Assembly (NCBI GenBank): GCA_017651245.1
Contig: JAGCDQ010000016.1
Location: forward strand, 1-64,000
Source of the DNA: Bacteroidaceae bacterium
GTDB lineage: Bacteria > Bacteroidota > Bacteroidia > Bacteroidales > Bacteroidaceae
Direction of reading: 5' to 3'
Length of the DNA stretch: 64,000 nucleotides
The notes under the pieces are model-generated. The model saw nothing but the letters and a program-made list of their open reading frames with translations. It did not search any database and was not told the origin of the DNA. Both the position numbers and the translations under genes were made by a program. Positions 16,170 through 25,078 of this stretch are shown here, piece after piece (position 1 is the first letter of the stretch; the number at the start of each line of letters is the position of its first letter).

Positions 16170-16649
16170 ATGAAAAAGTTATTTCTCACCTTGATGGTTG
16201 CGATGATTTCGCTCACATCATTTGCACAGTTTGGCGGCGGTCAGGGACAGCGTCGCGAGTTCAAACCAGAAGACACAGCAACCCGTCGTGCTGACCAGAT
16301 CAAAGAGGCTGCCAAAATCAACGACGAGCAGTACAAGAAGGTGTATGACCTCTTCTTGAAGCAGGCTCAGCAGCAGCAGGCTCAGATGAAAGAGGCTCAG
16401 GAGAAGGGCGAGCGTCCACAGTTCGACCGCGAAGCTATGCAGAAGCAGCAGGAAGCTACTAACGCTGCCTTGAAGGAGATTCTGACTGCAGAGCAGTTTG
16501 CAGCTTATGAGAAGGCTCAGCAGGAGCGTCGTCAGCGTGGTGGCGGCTTTGGCGGTGGTCGTCCTGGTGGTCAGGGCGGTCCTGGCGGTGGCTTTGGTGG
16601 CGGTCGTCCTCGTCAGGGCGGCAATGGTCCTCAGGGCACCAACATGTAA
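16170..16649 (+). CDS. Secreted Gln/Gly-rich protein, first of a tandem pair
   Basis: A 159-residue exported protein: signal peptide MKKLFLTLMVAMISLTSFAQ (1-20), then a helical middle 'TATRRADQIKEAAKINDEQYKKVYDLFLKQ' rich in Gln, Lys and Glu (about 35-125), then a low-complexity Gly/Arg tail (GGGFGGGRPGGQGG...). The 'RRADQIK...L...Q..K.....' helices are reminiscent of Spy/CpxP-like periplasmic proteins or of DUF4890, but I cannot prove it. A related gene follows at 16825 after a terminator. The function is unknown. Confidence 0.75.
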   Translation: MKKLFLTLMVAMISLTSFAQFGGGQGQRREFKPEDTATRRADQIKEAAKINDEQYKKVYDLFLKQAQQQQAQMKEAQEKGERPQFDREAMQKQQEATNAALKEILTAEQFAAYEKAQQERRQRGGGFGGGRPGGQGGPGGGFGGGRPRQGGNGPQGTNM

Positions 16650-16680
16650 GAAGAGGCGTACCCAAAACGCAAGACAGACA

Positions 16681-16718
16681 AGGAGGGGCATCAGAAAAAA
16701 TGATGCTCCTCTCTTTTT
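16681..16718 (+). terminator. Terminator between the tandem paralogues
   Basis: GAGGGGCATCA pairs with TGATGCTCCTC (one G-T) around a 7-base A-rich loop, followed by a run of eight T residues. Confidence 0.85.
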
Positions 16719-16824
16719 TTTCTCATTTTTCTTTAAACCTTTTATTTTTATGCTCGTCTTACCCAACGAAAAGGCTTACAAACAAATCTTTTAACTAAAC
16801 TTATTTTATTTAACTCATTTCATT

Positions 16825-17220
16825 ATGAAAAAAATCATTCTTACTCTGATGTTGGCGGTAGTATCGCTTTCATCTTTCGCACAGTTCGGTGGCGGACAGT
16901 TCCAAATGCCAAAGCCTGAGGAAATGGCAACTCGTCGTGCAGATCAAGTAAAAGAACAAGTTAAGGACGCTGGTCAGCTTACTGACGAGCAGTACAAGAA
17001 GGTTTACGACCTTTACCTGAAGCAGTCTAAGGACATGCAGGCTAAGATGAGTGAAGGTGGTGGCATGGGTGGCTTCAACATGGAAGAAATGCAGAAGCAG
17101 CAGGAAGCTACCAACAAGGCACTGAAGGAGATTCTTTCTGAGGAGCAGTTCAAGGCTTACCAGAAGGCTCAGGAAGAAATGATGAAGCGCTTCCAGCAAG
17201 GCGGTGGCTTCGGTGGATAA
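16825..17220 (+). CDS. Secreted Gln/Gly-rich protein, second of a tandem pair
   Basis: A 131-residue paralogue of the preceding protein: signal peptide MKKIILTLMLAVVSLSSFAQ, then 'MATRRADQVKEQVKDAGQLT', the shared block DEQYKKVYDLYLKQ, the block 'MQKQQEATNKALKEILS', and a short Gly tail (FQQGGGFGG). It differs from the first copy by a shorter middle (SEGGGMGGFNMEEMQ) and by the near loss of the Gly/Arg tail. Each copy has its own terminator. Function unknown; it may be a periplasmic stress or metal-responsive protein of the Spy/CpxP kind (inference). Confidence 0.75.
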   Translation: MKKIILTLMLAVVSLSSFAQFGGGQFQMPKPEEMATRRADQVKEQVKDAGQLTDEQYKKVYDLYLKQSKDMQAKMSEGGGMGGFNMEEMQKQQEATNKALKEILSEEQFKAYQKAQEEMMKRFQQGGGFGG

Positions 17221-17265
17221 GATATGACCACGAGATAAAACAATAATATCACTTCATATCGTTAG

Positions 17266-17303
17266 GAAGGGGAATGCGTCGAACAAGGCACACTCCCCTT
17301 CTC
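17266..17303 (+). terminator. Imperfect terminator after the second paralogue
   Basis: GAAGGGGA pairs with TCCCCTTC, extended by weaker inner pairs, then a T-rich run (TTCAATTTTT). Confidence 0.6.
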
Positions 17304-17329
17304 TTCAATTTTTATCACACATAGACAAC

Positions 17330-17851
17330 ATGAAAAAAATCGACATCAAGACGCTGGGTCAAGAAGATGCGTTTGACCTGATTGGCAAACAATGGATGCT
17401 GGTAACTGCCGGCACACAGGAGAAGTTTAACATGATGACTGCTTCGTGGGGAGGCATCGCTTGGTTATGGAACAAACCCGTCGCCTTCATCTTCATTCGT
17501 CCTGAGCGTTACACACATGAGTTCATCGAGGCAAACGAACGAGTGACCTTGTCTTTCTATCCAGAGGACTGCCGCAAAGCACTCAACGTGTGTGGCAGCA
17601 AGAGTGGTCGCACCATTGACAAGGTGGCAGAGACAGGACTATACCCCGAAGTGCTGGAGAGTGGAGCCATCACCTTCAAGGAGGCACGCCTGACGCTGGA
17701 TTGCCGCAAGTTGTTCAAGTCGGAGATGCAAGCGGAGAATTTCATTGACAAGGAGATTCTCAGCCGCTGGTATAATGACCAGCCAGGCGGAGGATTGCAT
17801 ACGGTCTATGTGCTAGAGATTGAAAATATCTATGAAAACAAACTCAGATAA
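17330..17851 (+). CDS. Flavin reductase family protein
   Basis: A 173-residue split-barrel flavoprotein. It contains 'WMLVTAGTQEKFNMMTASWGGIAW', the FMN-contacting start of the flavin reductase-like domain, and 'FIFIRPERYTHEFIEANERVTLSFY' (about 63-87), which fits the family well. Members bind FMN and reduce it or use it for small-molecule reduction. It stands 6 bases before a metallo-hydrolase gene, so both are probably one transcription unit. Its redox partner is not known. Confidence 0.88.
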   Translation: MKKIDIKTLGQEDAFDLIGKQWMLVTAGTQEKFNMMTASWGGIAWLWNKPVAFIFIRPERYTHEFIEANERVTLSFYPEDCRKALNVCGSKSGRTIDKVAETGLYPEVLESGAITFKEARLTLDCRKLFKSEMQAENFIDKEILSRWYNDQPGGGLHTVYVLEIENIYENKLR

Positions 17852-17857
17852 AAAACG

Positions 17858-18592
17858 ATGAAAAAAAGTATTGCATTATTGATGGCTGTACTAGGATTGA
17901 GTACTTCGGCATACAGCCAACCTGAAGTGAATGAATTTCAAACAAAAAGCGGCAAGACCGTGACAATGTATCCACTAGTTCATTCTAGCATTCGCATCAT
18001 CTACGACAACATGGAAATAGAGATTGATCCTGTGCGTCAACTCGGTAACCGCACCATTGACTACTCGCAGATTCCTCAAGCGGACTTCATCTTTGTGACC
18101 CATGAGCATGGTGATCATTATGACAAAGAAGCTATCAAGCAACTGACACGTGTGGGCACACGTTTCATCACGAACCAAAGATGTGCCACGTTGCAGGGTT
18201 ATGGATTGGTGATGAAGAATGGTGACCATGAGGACTTGAATCATGGTATATTAGTGGATGCCGTTCCAGCCTACAACACCACAGAAGGTCGCACACAGTT
18301 TCATCCCCAGGGACGCGACAATGGCTATATCCTCTCGCTGGATGGTTTGCGCATCTATATTGCTGGCGACACGGAGGACATCCCAGAAATGGCTAACATC
18401 AAAGACATTGACATTGCATTCTTGCCTTGCAACCAGCCTTACACGATGACTCCCGAACAACTAGTTCGTGCTGCTCGCATCATCAAGCCCAAGGTGCTCT
18501 TCCCCTATCACTATGGACAGACAGACGTAACCACCCTACCAGAGGAACTGAAAGCGGATGGCATTGACGTAAGAATCAGACACTACGAATAA
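17858..18592 (+). CDS. Exported MBL-fold metallo-hydrolase (UlaG-like)
   Basis: A 244-residue protein with signal peptide (1-20, MKKSIALLMAVLGLSTSAYS). The metallo-beta-lactamase metal motif is HEHGDHYD (about residues 82-89), with later ligands in 'YIAGDTEDIPEM' and 'FPYHYGQTDV'. It resembles UlaG/RNase-Z-like one-domain hydrolases. The signal peptide puts it in the periplasm, and the substrate is unknown. It follows the flavin reductase gene by 6 bases and ends before a terminator at 18640. Confidence 0.85.
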   Translation: MKKSIALLMAVLGLSTSAYSQPEVNEFQTKSGKTVTMYPLVHSSIRIIYDNMEIEIDPVRQLGNRTIDYSQIPQADFIFVTHEHGDHYDKEAIKQLTRVGTRFITNQRCATLQGYGLVMKNGDHEDLNHGILVDAVPAYNTTEGRTQFHPQGRDNGYILSLDGLRIYIAGDTEDIPEMANIKDIDIAFLPCNQPYTMTPEQLVRAARIIKPKVLFPYHYGQTDVTTLPEELKADGIDVRIRHYE

Positions 18593-18639
18593 ATCTGTTC
18601 TGACAGACAATCAATACTGCTGACAAACAGACATACAAG

Positions 18640-18677
18640 AAAAAGGAGACCTTCCACAAACGGATGGTCCCCTTTTT
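18640..18677. terminator. Bidirectional terminator
   Basis: AAAAAGG-GACC pairs with GGTC-CCTTTTT with one mismatch, and an inner TCC/GGA extension narrows the loop. It lies between the convergent metallo-hydrolase and lipoprotein genes. Confidence 0.8.
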
Positions 18678-18701
18678 ATTTCTTTGTGTGTGAAATGGAT
18701 G

Positions 18702-19508
18702 TCACTCCTTCACCACATCCTTTACCAATCTTACATGCTGTGAAAAAGCAGAAATCCTACAACCCCTGTCGGGCCAAATGCTTGTATCAGAAACACTCAA
18801 GTGGCTGTCGCTAGAAGACCAATACTCTGCTTCAGTGGGCAGTCCGTCCTCAGAGAAACTCCATGATGTGAAGGGCAAGAAAACTGCGCCAGCTTCTTCC
18901 ATCTTCTCCCATGCTACTGCGTCATACACATTAAGAACACTAAGATCGGTCTCGTTTGTTCTGTTTTTGACATCAATGCTGTTGTAAGTGATTTTTGCTG
19001 TATCAACCAGCGACACGAAAGATACATCGTCTGGCTTTTCCCACTCATCAGGCAGCAGGATGAGACCCTTCATGTTCTCCACTCTTCCGTAGGCAATCAG
19101 GCTGAGTGCATTGGGACGCCCCATAACCACATATTCCCACTCTTCAGGAGTGAGGGTTCTCCACTGAAAGTCGCCACCATTGCTAATGGGTTTGATGCCC
19201 CAATCGACAAATTTGGCATCTTCTTCACAGCGCTCGTAAGTTGGGTTATCACCAGTGCCCCAACCAAATACATCAAATGTGTCCATCTCGGCATATTTGG
19301 CATGTTCGCCTCCCAGAATGTCCCACTGATGCTCAGCGAACTGCAAAGTTTGAGTTGATTTCGTGTACTGCAGGTTTCCGCTCGAGAATTTCACTTGCTT
19401 GGTCTCACTCACAGAGAATACACCATTAATAGTGCCTTCTTCTTTGCTGCTACAACTGGTCAGCAGCGCAATAGCGCACAATGCGCCCAAGAAAAGATTT
19501 TTCTTCAT
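18702..19508 (-). CDS. Lipoprotein of a Bacteroidota 'SxGNLQY' family (FGE-sulfatase-like fold possible)
   Basis: A 268-residue lipoprotein with lipobox 'LLTSC' (Cys19) and signal MKKNLFLGALCAIALL. The mature part opens with 'VKFSSGNLQYTKSTQTLQFAEHQWDILG', a motif I know from many secreted Bacteroidales proteins in which a bacterial Ig-like region precedes a formylglycine-enzyme-like segment. Further parts are 'WRTLTPEEWEYVVMGR', 'LPDEW' and 'YWSSSDS...VRLVKDV' at the C-terminus, which echo the order in FGE-sulfatase (SUMF1) domains. No catalytic Cys pair is evident, so a binding or structural role is more likely. It is monocistronic by appearance. Confidence 0.7.
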   Translation of the reverse strand: MKKNLFLGALCAIALLTSCSSKEEGTINGVFSVSETKQVKFSSGNLQYTKSTQTLQFAEHQWDILGGEHAKYAEMDTFDVFGWGTGDNPTYERCEEDAKFVDWGIKPISNGGDFQWRTLTPEEWEYVVMGRPNALSLIAYGRVENMKGLILLPDEWEKPDDVSFVSLVDTAKITYNSIDVKNRTNETDLSVLNVYDAVAWEKMEEAGAVFLPFTSWSFSEDGLPTEAEYWSSSDSHLSVSDTSIWPDRGCRISAFSQHVRLVKDVVKE

Positions 19509-19604
19509 AGGTTTGGTTTAGTTTTTAATGAGGTGTGAATGTTTACAAAATGGAGGCTTGCACCGTCAAAGACGGACACAAACCTCCTATAAAATCATGT
19601 ATAA

Positions 19605-20615
19605 TTACTTGTTCAAAGCAAGAGCGACGTTCACGGCGCATGCAACGGTGCAACCTACCATTGGGTTGTTACCAATACCGAGGAAGCCCATCATCTCAAC
19701 GTGAGCAGGAACAGAAGAAGAACCTGCGAACTGAGCGTCAGAGTGCATACGACCGAGAGTGTCAGTCATACCATAAGAAGCTGGACCTGCAGCCATGTTG
19801 TCTGGGTGCAAAGTACGGCCTGTACCACCACCTGATGCTACAGAGAAGTAAGGCTTGCCTGCGAGGACACGCTCCTTCTTGTAAGTACCAGCTACTGGGT
19901 GCTGGAAACGAGTTGGGTTGGTAGAGTTACCTGTGATGGAAACGTCCACGTTCTCCTTCCAGAGGATAGCAACACCCTCACGAACGTCATCAGCGCCGTA
20001 GCAGTTCACCTTGGCACGAGGACCATCAGAGTAAGCCTTGGTCTTCACCACCTTCAGTTCACCAGTGAAATAGTCGAACTGCGTCTGAACGTAAGTGAAA
20101 CCGTTGATACGAGAGATGATCATGGCTGCATCCTTGCCAAGACCGTTGAGAATACAACGGAGTGGCTTCTTGCGCACCTTGTTTGCCATTTCGGCAATCT
20201 TGATTGCACCTTCAGCAGCAGCGAATGACTCGTGACCTGCGAGGAATGCGAAACACTCTGTCTCTTCACGGAGAAGACGAGCAGCGAGGTTACCGTGACC
20301 GATACCAACCTTACGATCGTCAGCCACAGAACCTGGGATACAGAATGCCTGGAGACCAATGCCGATAGCCTCAGCAGTGTCAGCAGCATTCTTGCAGCCC
20401 TTCTTCAGAGCGATAGCAGAACCTACCACGTAAGCCCACTTTGCGTTCTCGAAACAGATACGCTGTGTTTCTTCACATGTGATGTATGGGTCGAGACCTG
20501 CCTTCTCGCAGATTTCATTAGCCTCTTCAATAGAGGAAATGCCGTTCTCGTTCAAAGCAGCAAGAATCTGCTTCATACGACGGTCTTGTGACTCGAATTT
20601 AACTTCTCTAATCAT
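19605..20615 (-). CDS. GGGtGRT protein
   Basis: A 336-residue protein with the family signature 'FSVASGGGTGRTLHPDNMAAGPASYGMTD' near residue 245 and a C-terminus 'GFLGIGNNPMVGCTVACAVNVALALN' with conserved cysteines. The family (GGGtGRT, named for this motif) occurs in anaerobes beside NifU/IscU-like scaffolds; its function is not established. Here it lies 15 bases downstream of such a scaffold gene and surely shares its message. Cysteines at the C-terminus could hold a metal or a cluster (inference). Confidence 0.9.
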   Translation of the reverse strand: MIREVKFESQDRRMKQILAALNENGISSIEEANEICEKAGLDPYITCEETQRICFENAKWAYVVGSAIALKKGCKNAADTAEAIGIGLQAFCIPGSVADDRKVGIGHGNLAARLLREETECFAFLAGHESFAAAEGAIKIAEMANKVRKKPLRCILNGLGKDAAMIISRINGFTYVQTQFDYFTGELKVVKTKAYSDGPRAKVNCYGADDVREGVAILWKENVDVSITGNSTNPTRFQHPVAGTYKKERVLAGKPYFSVASGGGTGRTLHPDNMAAGPASYGMTDTLGRMHSDAQFAGSSSVPAHVEMMGFLGIGNNPMVGCTVACAVNVALALNK

Positions 20616-20630
20616 AATGCTTTCCTCCTA

Positions 20631-21332
20631 TTATTCTTTACGTGGGTCAATAGATTTAACAACTCCCTGTTCTGGCTTTGTGCGGCCATAAGTGCCTGTA
20701 ACGCTCTTGAGAGCCTCATTAGCGTCCACACCCTTCTTGACAGCCTCCATGAACTTGCCCATGTGAACATACTCGTATCCACATACCTCGTTGTCAGAAT
20801 CGAGGAACATCTTTGTGATGTAACCTTCTGTAAGCTGGAGGTAGCGGGTACCCTTGACCTTTGTGCCATAGAGTGTACCACACTGAGAAACGAGTCCCTT
20901 GCCGAGGTCTTCAAGACCTGCACCAATCACGAGACCACCCTCAGAGAAAGCTGACTGAGTACGTCCATAAACAATCTGGAGGAACAACTCACGCATAGCC
21001 GTGTTGATAGCGTCACAAACGAGGTCTGTGTTCAATGCCTCAAGGATAGTCTTACCAGGCAGAATCTCAGATGCCATAGCAGCAGAGTGAGTCATACCAG
21101 AACAACCGATGGTCTCAACGAGACACTCCTCGATGATACCTTCCTTCACATTGAGAGACAGCTTGCAGCAGCCCTGCTGTGGTGCACACCAACCGATACC
21201 GTGTGTCATACCAGAGATGTCCTTGATCTCCTTTGCCTGAATCCACTTACCCTCTTCTGGGATTGGGGCTGGGCCGTGATTAGGACCTTTGGCTACACAG
21301 CACATTTCTTGTACTTCTTTAGAATAAACCAT
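20631..21332 (-). CDS. NifU/IscU-like iron-sulfur cluster scaffold partner of GGGtGRT
   Basis: A 233-residue protein with a degenerate NifU-N/IscU-like core: 'GWCAPQQGCCKLSLNVKEGIIEECLVETIGCSGMTHSAAMASEILPGKTI' at about residues 47-96, with cysteines at positions resembling the scaffold ligands, and a C-terminal extension without a clear domain. IscU-type proteins assemble 2Fe-2S clusters. The pairing with GGGtGRT is conserved, so it may deliver or bind a cluster for that protein. Upstream on the minus strand a TAATTTTG box (21388-21395) may be the -7 element. Confidence 0.85.
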   Translation of the reverse strand: MVYSKEVQEMCCVAKGPNHGPAPIPEEGKWIQAKEIKDISGMTHGIGWCAPQQGCCKLSLNVKEGIIEECLVETIGCSGMTHSAAMASEILPGKTILEALNTDLVCDAINTAMRELFLQIVYGRTQSAFSEGGLVIGAGLEDLGKGLVSQCGTLYGTKVKGTRYLQLTEGYITKMFLDSDNEVCGYEYVHMGKFMEAVKKGVDANEALKSVTGTYGRTKPEQGVVKSIDPRKE

Positions 21333-21457
21333 AATTGTAAACCAAATTTATTAATTAATAAATGTGTGTTTTCATCAAAAATGTTTGCAAAATTAGTAAT
21401 AAAAAATAAGAAGAGCGCAGAAAATGAAGAAAAACTTTTCAAATGCCACTAATTTTT

Positions 21458-21488
21458 TTGTTAAAGATGGAGAAAAGCCGTAACTTTG
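21458..21488 (+). promoter_or_regulatory. Promoter of the DUF6057-like operon
   Basis: TTTTG with TTG at 21458-21460 and TAACTTTG at 21481-21488, exactly 20 bases apart. The sequence GCCGTAACTTTG is repeated at 21521-21532, closer to the gene, but lacks a TTG at the right spacing. Confidence 0.7.
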
Positions 21489-21553
21489 TCGCTCCAATTA
21501 TGCATTAGTTTCATCTATTTGCCGTAACTTTGCATCAAATTCACAAACCAATC

Positions 21554-23518
21554 ATGAGTAAAAAGAGTAATCATAGACGAGATGTTTCGGTGGAGACGAG
21601 AAAGGCCCCATTAACCCAACAAAAAAAACAACTAAGTCAGAAGAAAGAAAAGAAAACCCTGAGCCTCACGGCAGGCAAATCAGCATGCATCGCCATCATT
21701 ACTACAATAGTAATTATAGCACTGGGTGCATACTACCTGATTGTCCGCAATAGTGACATGTTGTACATGGCACAAAGCAAGGATTTCTTTGTTTTCGACC
21801 AAACATTTCGTACTTCATGTATGAACAGTCCTGGAGGATTCATCAGTTGGGTGTCTTCCTTCCTGACCCAATTCTTTTTCTATCCAAAACTCGGCAGCGC
21901 CATTATGGTGGCTATTTGGGTGGTGAACCTCTGGCTGAGCAAATTTGTATTCCGTGTGAAGATGGCATGGATGGCGATACTTGCCATTCCTGTTGTATGC
22001 CTGCTGGTCAGCACCATTGACACAGGCTATTGGCTCTATTATATCAAACAGACGGGCTACTGGTTTTACGGAACGGTGGGGTATTTCTTCACTCTCCTAT
22101 TGATGCTTTTGTATTCATGTTTTAAGAATAAATCAGGACAAATCATCACTACAATTCTGATAGCATTAACTTATCCATTCTTGGGGTGGTACACGCTATT
22201 GGCATTGCTATATGTGATTGTGATATCACTCACACGCATGAAGTCCACAGACTCTCTTGTAAACAAACTTTTGTCTCCGCTATTCCCTGTAATACTGATT
22301 GGCATTGTTCCTATGTTGTGCTACAATTGTTATTCCAGCATACGAATCGAGGACATGTGGACTGTCGGATTCCCCTTCTTTGAAAACAATGACATGGTCA
22401 GTTACTACCCTTCCATTCCATTTGCTGTTCTATCCATTGTTCCAATCCTTTTTCCTTTCTTACCGAAGAACGTAGAGAATAGTACAGTCATGACATGGAG
22501 TGTCACGATTATCACCATTGTCGTATTATTATTATCATGGCTGTGGGTTGAGAAGAGTGACTTCCAAAATTACAACTATCATGCAGAAATGAGAATGTAT
22601 CGTGCTGCTGAAGACCAAGATTGGGATCTGGTGCTGGATGAGATGGGCAATATTCCTGGTGATGCTTCTCGTGAAATGGTGTTGTTTAAGAATATTGCCT
22701 TGATGTATAAGGGAGAGATGGGTACAAAGATGTTTAGGTACAACAACATGGGCGAACCGCCAACAAATGGGTTTGACACACTGCATGTACACATGGTACA
22801 AACTGCAGCACCACTTATCTATTATTATCATGGTAAGACTAATTTCGCTTTGCGTTGGGGCATTGAGAATAGTGTAGAATTTGATTATGATTACGATTAT
22901 CTGAAACTATTGGCACGATGTGCATTGGTAAACGGTGAAATGGAAATGGCAAAGCGCTATTTGAGCATTTTGCAAAACACCCTCTTTTATCGTGAATGGG
23001 CAGAGCACCTCTTACCTATCACTGAAAAGCCCGAACTTATCAAGAAATACCCAGAGTTTGACGGTGTGCGAGAATTGCGCGACCACATGGGAACTGTACT
23101 TGATGGAGATAACGGCTTGTGCGAGATGTACCTAATCACCTATTTCAGTCAGACGATGAACAAGGACAGCAAAATGCTACAAGAACTCACATTGAATTAT
23201 GCTTTGATTCAAAAGGACATCCAATTATTCTGGCCACGTTTTTACCTTTATGCACAAATGCATTCAGGGGAACCGATGCCTATTCACTATCAAGAGGCAG
23301 CCATTTTGTATGGAAATCTGGAACCAGAAAGTGCTGACATCAGCAATATGCCTTTCCAAGATGAGGTGAAAAAGAGTTATGAGGGTTTCCAGCAAATGTC
23401 ACAATCTCTGCTCAAAGCTGGATTAAATTCTGACGAAGTAGGCGAAGCCATGAAGAGCACCTATGGCAACACCTTCTACTGGTTCTACTTCTTTTGCAGA
23501 GATGTACACTCGTATTAA
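21554..23518 (+). CDS. Large membrane protein, DUF6057-like, copy 1
   Basis: A 654-residue protein. The first 40 residues are Lys/Arg-rich, then about 9-10 hydrophobic helices follow up to residue ~335. The rest is a soluble helical half with TPR-like texture, e.g. 'YLKLLARCALVNGEMEMAKRYLSIL'. Near the first helices lies 'WVSSFLTQFFFYPKLGSAIM', and near the end 'LDGDNGLCEMYLITYFSQ' and YGNTFYWFYFF. These blocks recur in the gene at 25075, so the two are paralogues. I associate them with the Bacteroidota family DUF6057; the function is unknown. The start at 21554 was chosen over 21530, which overlaps a promoter-like box. Confidence 0.75.
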   Translation: MSKKSNHRRDVSVETRKAPLTQQKKQLSQKKEKKTLSLTAGKSACIAIITTIVIIALGAYYLIVRNSDMLYMAQSKDFFVFDQTFRTSCMNSPGGFISWVSSFLTQFFFYPKLGSAIMVAIWVVNLWLSKFVFRVKMAWMAILAIPVVCLLVSTIDTGYWLYYIKQTGYWFYGTVGYFFTLLLMLLYSCFKNKSGQIITTILIALTYPFLGWYTLLALLYVIVISLTRMKSTDSLVNKLLSPLFPVILIGIVPMLCYNCYSSIRIEDMWTVGFPFFENNDMVSYYPSIPFAVLSIVPILFPFLPKNVENSTVMTWSVTIITIVVLLLSWLWVEKSDFQNYNYHAEMRMYRAAEDQDWDLVLDEMGNIPGDASREMVLFKNIALMYKGEMGTKMFRYNNMGEPPTNGFDTLHVHMVQTAAPLIYYYHGKTNFALRWGIENSVEFDYDYDYLKLLARCALVNGEMEMAKRYLSILQNTLFYREWAEHLLPITEKPELIKKYPEFDGVRELRDHMGTVLDGDNGLCEMYLITYFSQTMNKDSKMLQELTLNYALIQKDIQLFWPRFYLYAQMHSGEPMPIHYQEAAILYGNLEPESADISNMPFQDEVKKSYEGFQQMSQSLLKAGLNSDEVGEAMKSTYGNTFYWFYFFCRDVHSY

Positions 23519-23566
23519 AGTAGAGAATTAAGAGATTAGATTTGAGTAAATAAAAAGTATATTTAT

Positions 23567-25078
23567 ATGAAACTGAAAAATATTGTATCAATAGTAACCA
23601 TCACCGTCTTGTTGGTTTCGTGTGGACAACGCCCTTCTGTCCCAACAGATGCTACAATGGAATCCCGTTTGCCAAAGATTTATCCCGACTACACTGAGGT
23701 AACCATTCCAGTCAACATTTGTCCCTTGAACTTTGCCGTGCAGGAAGGTGAGACAGAGACGGTGGCAAGATTCACTTTCCCTGGAGGTGAATACGTCTAT
23801 GGAGAAGGACAGAAAGTGCTGATAGATGAAGAACAATGGAAGGAAATATTGGAAGCAACTCAAGGCAAGGAAATAAAAGTGGAGGTGTTTGCCAAAATCA
23901 ATGGCGCATGGAAAGGCTACCAACCCTTCAACATCTATGTAGCGGAAGATTCTATTGACGAATACATTTCCTACCGTGCTATTCAACCTTCCTATGTGGC
24001 ATATGAAAAGTTGAGCATTAACCAGCGCAACATCACCAACTTCGAAGAGAAGGAAATATATAACAACATGTCGGTCAGCACGGAGGGAGTGGGACAATGC
24101 ATCAATTGTCACTCTTATAAGAACTTCAAGACAGATAATATGCTATTCCACATGCGTCAAGGTTTCGGTGGCACGATGATTGTAACGAACGGAGAACTGA
24201 AGAAAATTGACCTCAAGACAGATGAGACGCTGAGTGCTGGTGTATATCCTTCATGGCATCCTACCCACAACTACATCGCTTTCTCCACGAACAAGACTGG
24301 TCAGTCTTTCCACACGAAAGACCTGAACAAGATTGAGGTACAGGACACGGAGAGTGACTTGATTCTCTATGATGTGGACAAGAACGAGGTGAGCATCATT
24401 TCCGAGTTGGATGACGAGTTGGAGGTGTTCCCCACTTGGAGCCCAGACGGCAAGAAACTTTATTTTTGCTCTGCTCATTTTGAGTACAACAACGACAGCA
24501 TTGAAAAGTCTGCTGAGATGATTCAGCGATTCAAAGAGGTGAAGTACAGCCTTTATTCCGTTGACTTCAATCCTGACACCAAGGAGTTCAACAATGTGGA
24601 GATGGTGTACGACGCTGCTTCTGACTCCATCAACCAGAGTGTCACCCTACCCCGTGTGAGTCCTGATGGTCGCTATTTGCTCTTTGCTCAGGCAGAGTTT
24701 GGATGTTTCCATGTGTGGCATGCTGATGCCGACATCTACATGATGGATATGATGACCAAGGAGGTGCAGAAGTTGGATCCTGTGAATAGTGACCGTTCAG
24801 AAAGCTATCCTTCATGGTCAAGTAACGGCAGATGGATCATGGTGGATTCCCGACGTGATGATGGAAACTACACACGTCCTTACATTGCTTACTTCGACAA
24901 GCAAGGAAAGGCACATAAAGCCTTCATGCTGCCTCAGAAAGATCCTAACTACTACACCTTCTACCTGCGTTCGTTCAACCGACCAGAGTTTATGATTGAA
25001 CCTGTGAAGATCACACCACAGGAGTTTGCCAAGAAAGCTAAAGAAGACGCTGTTCCTGCCAAGTACGCAGATCAATGA
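23567..25078 (+). CDS. Lipoprotein with TolB-like propeller (PD40) and a haem-c motif
   Basis: A 503-residue lipoprotein (lipobox VSC, Cys19). Residues about 40-150 form a beta-rich N-terminal part. A CINCH motif (Cys178, Cys181, His182), 'GQCINCHSYKNF', fits a covalently bound haem c. Residues about 215-470 carry WD40-like PD40 repeats: 'YPSWHPTHNYIAFSTNK', 'FPTWSPDGKKLYFCS', 'PRVSPDGRYLLFAQ', 'YPSWSSNGRWIMV'. Such proteins sense or bind ligands in the envelope; a haem inside this fold suggests electron transfer or redox sensing (inference). It is flanked by two DUF6057-like genes and overlaps the second by 4 bases. Confidence 0.85.
   Translation: MKLKNIVSIVTITVLLVSCGQRPSVPTDATMESRLPKIYPDYTEVTIPVNICPLNFAVQEGETETVARFTFPGGEYVYGEGQKVLIDEEQWKEILEATQGKEIKVEVFAKINGAWKGYQPFNIYVAEDSIDEYISYRAIQPSYVAYEKLSINQRNITNFEEKEIYNNMSVSTEGVGQCINCHSYKNFKTDNMLFHMRQGFGGTMIVTNGELKKIDLKTDETLSAGVYPSWHPTHNYIAFSTNKTGQSFHTKDLNKIEVQDTESDLILYDVDKNEVSIISELDDELEVFPTWSPDGKKLYFCSAHFEYNNDSIEKSAEMIQRFKEVKYSLYSVDFNPDTKEFNNVEMVYDAASDSINQSVTLPRVSPDGRYLLFAQAEFGCFHVWHADADIYMMDMMTKEVQKLDPVNSDRSESYPSWSSNGRWIMVDSRRDDGNYTRPYIAYFDKQGKAHKAFMLPQKDPNYYTFYLRSFNRPEFMIEPVKITPQEFAKKAKEDAVPAKYADQ

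Noticed and set aside
21525..21532. Second TAACTTTG as the main promoter of the DUF6057-like operon
   Set aside because: No TTG stands 20 bases upstream, whereas the copy at 21481-21488 has a perfectly spaced box; the match looks like a repeat of GCCGTAACTTTG.
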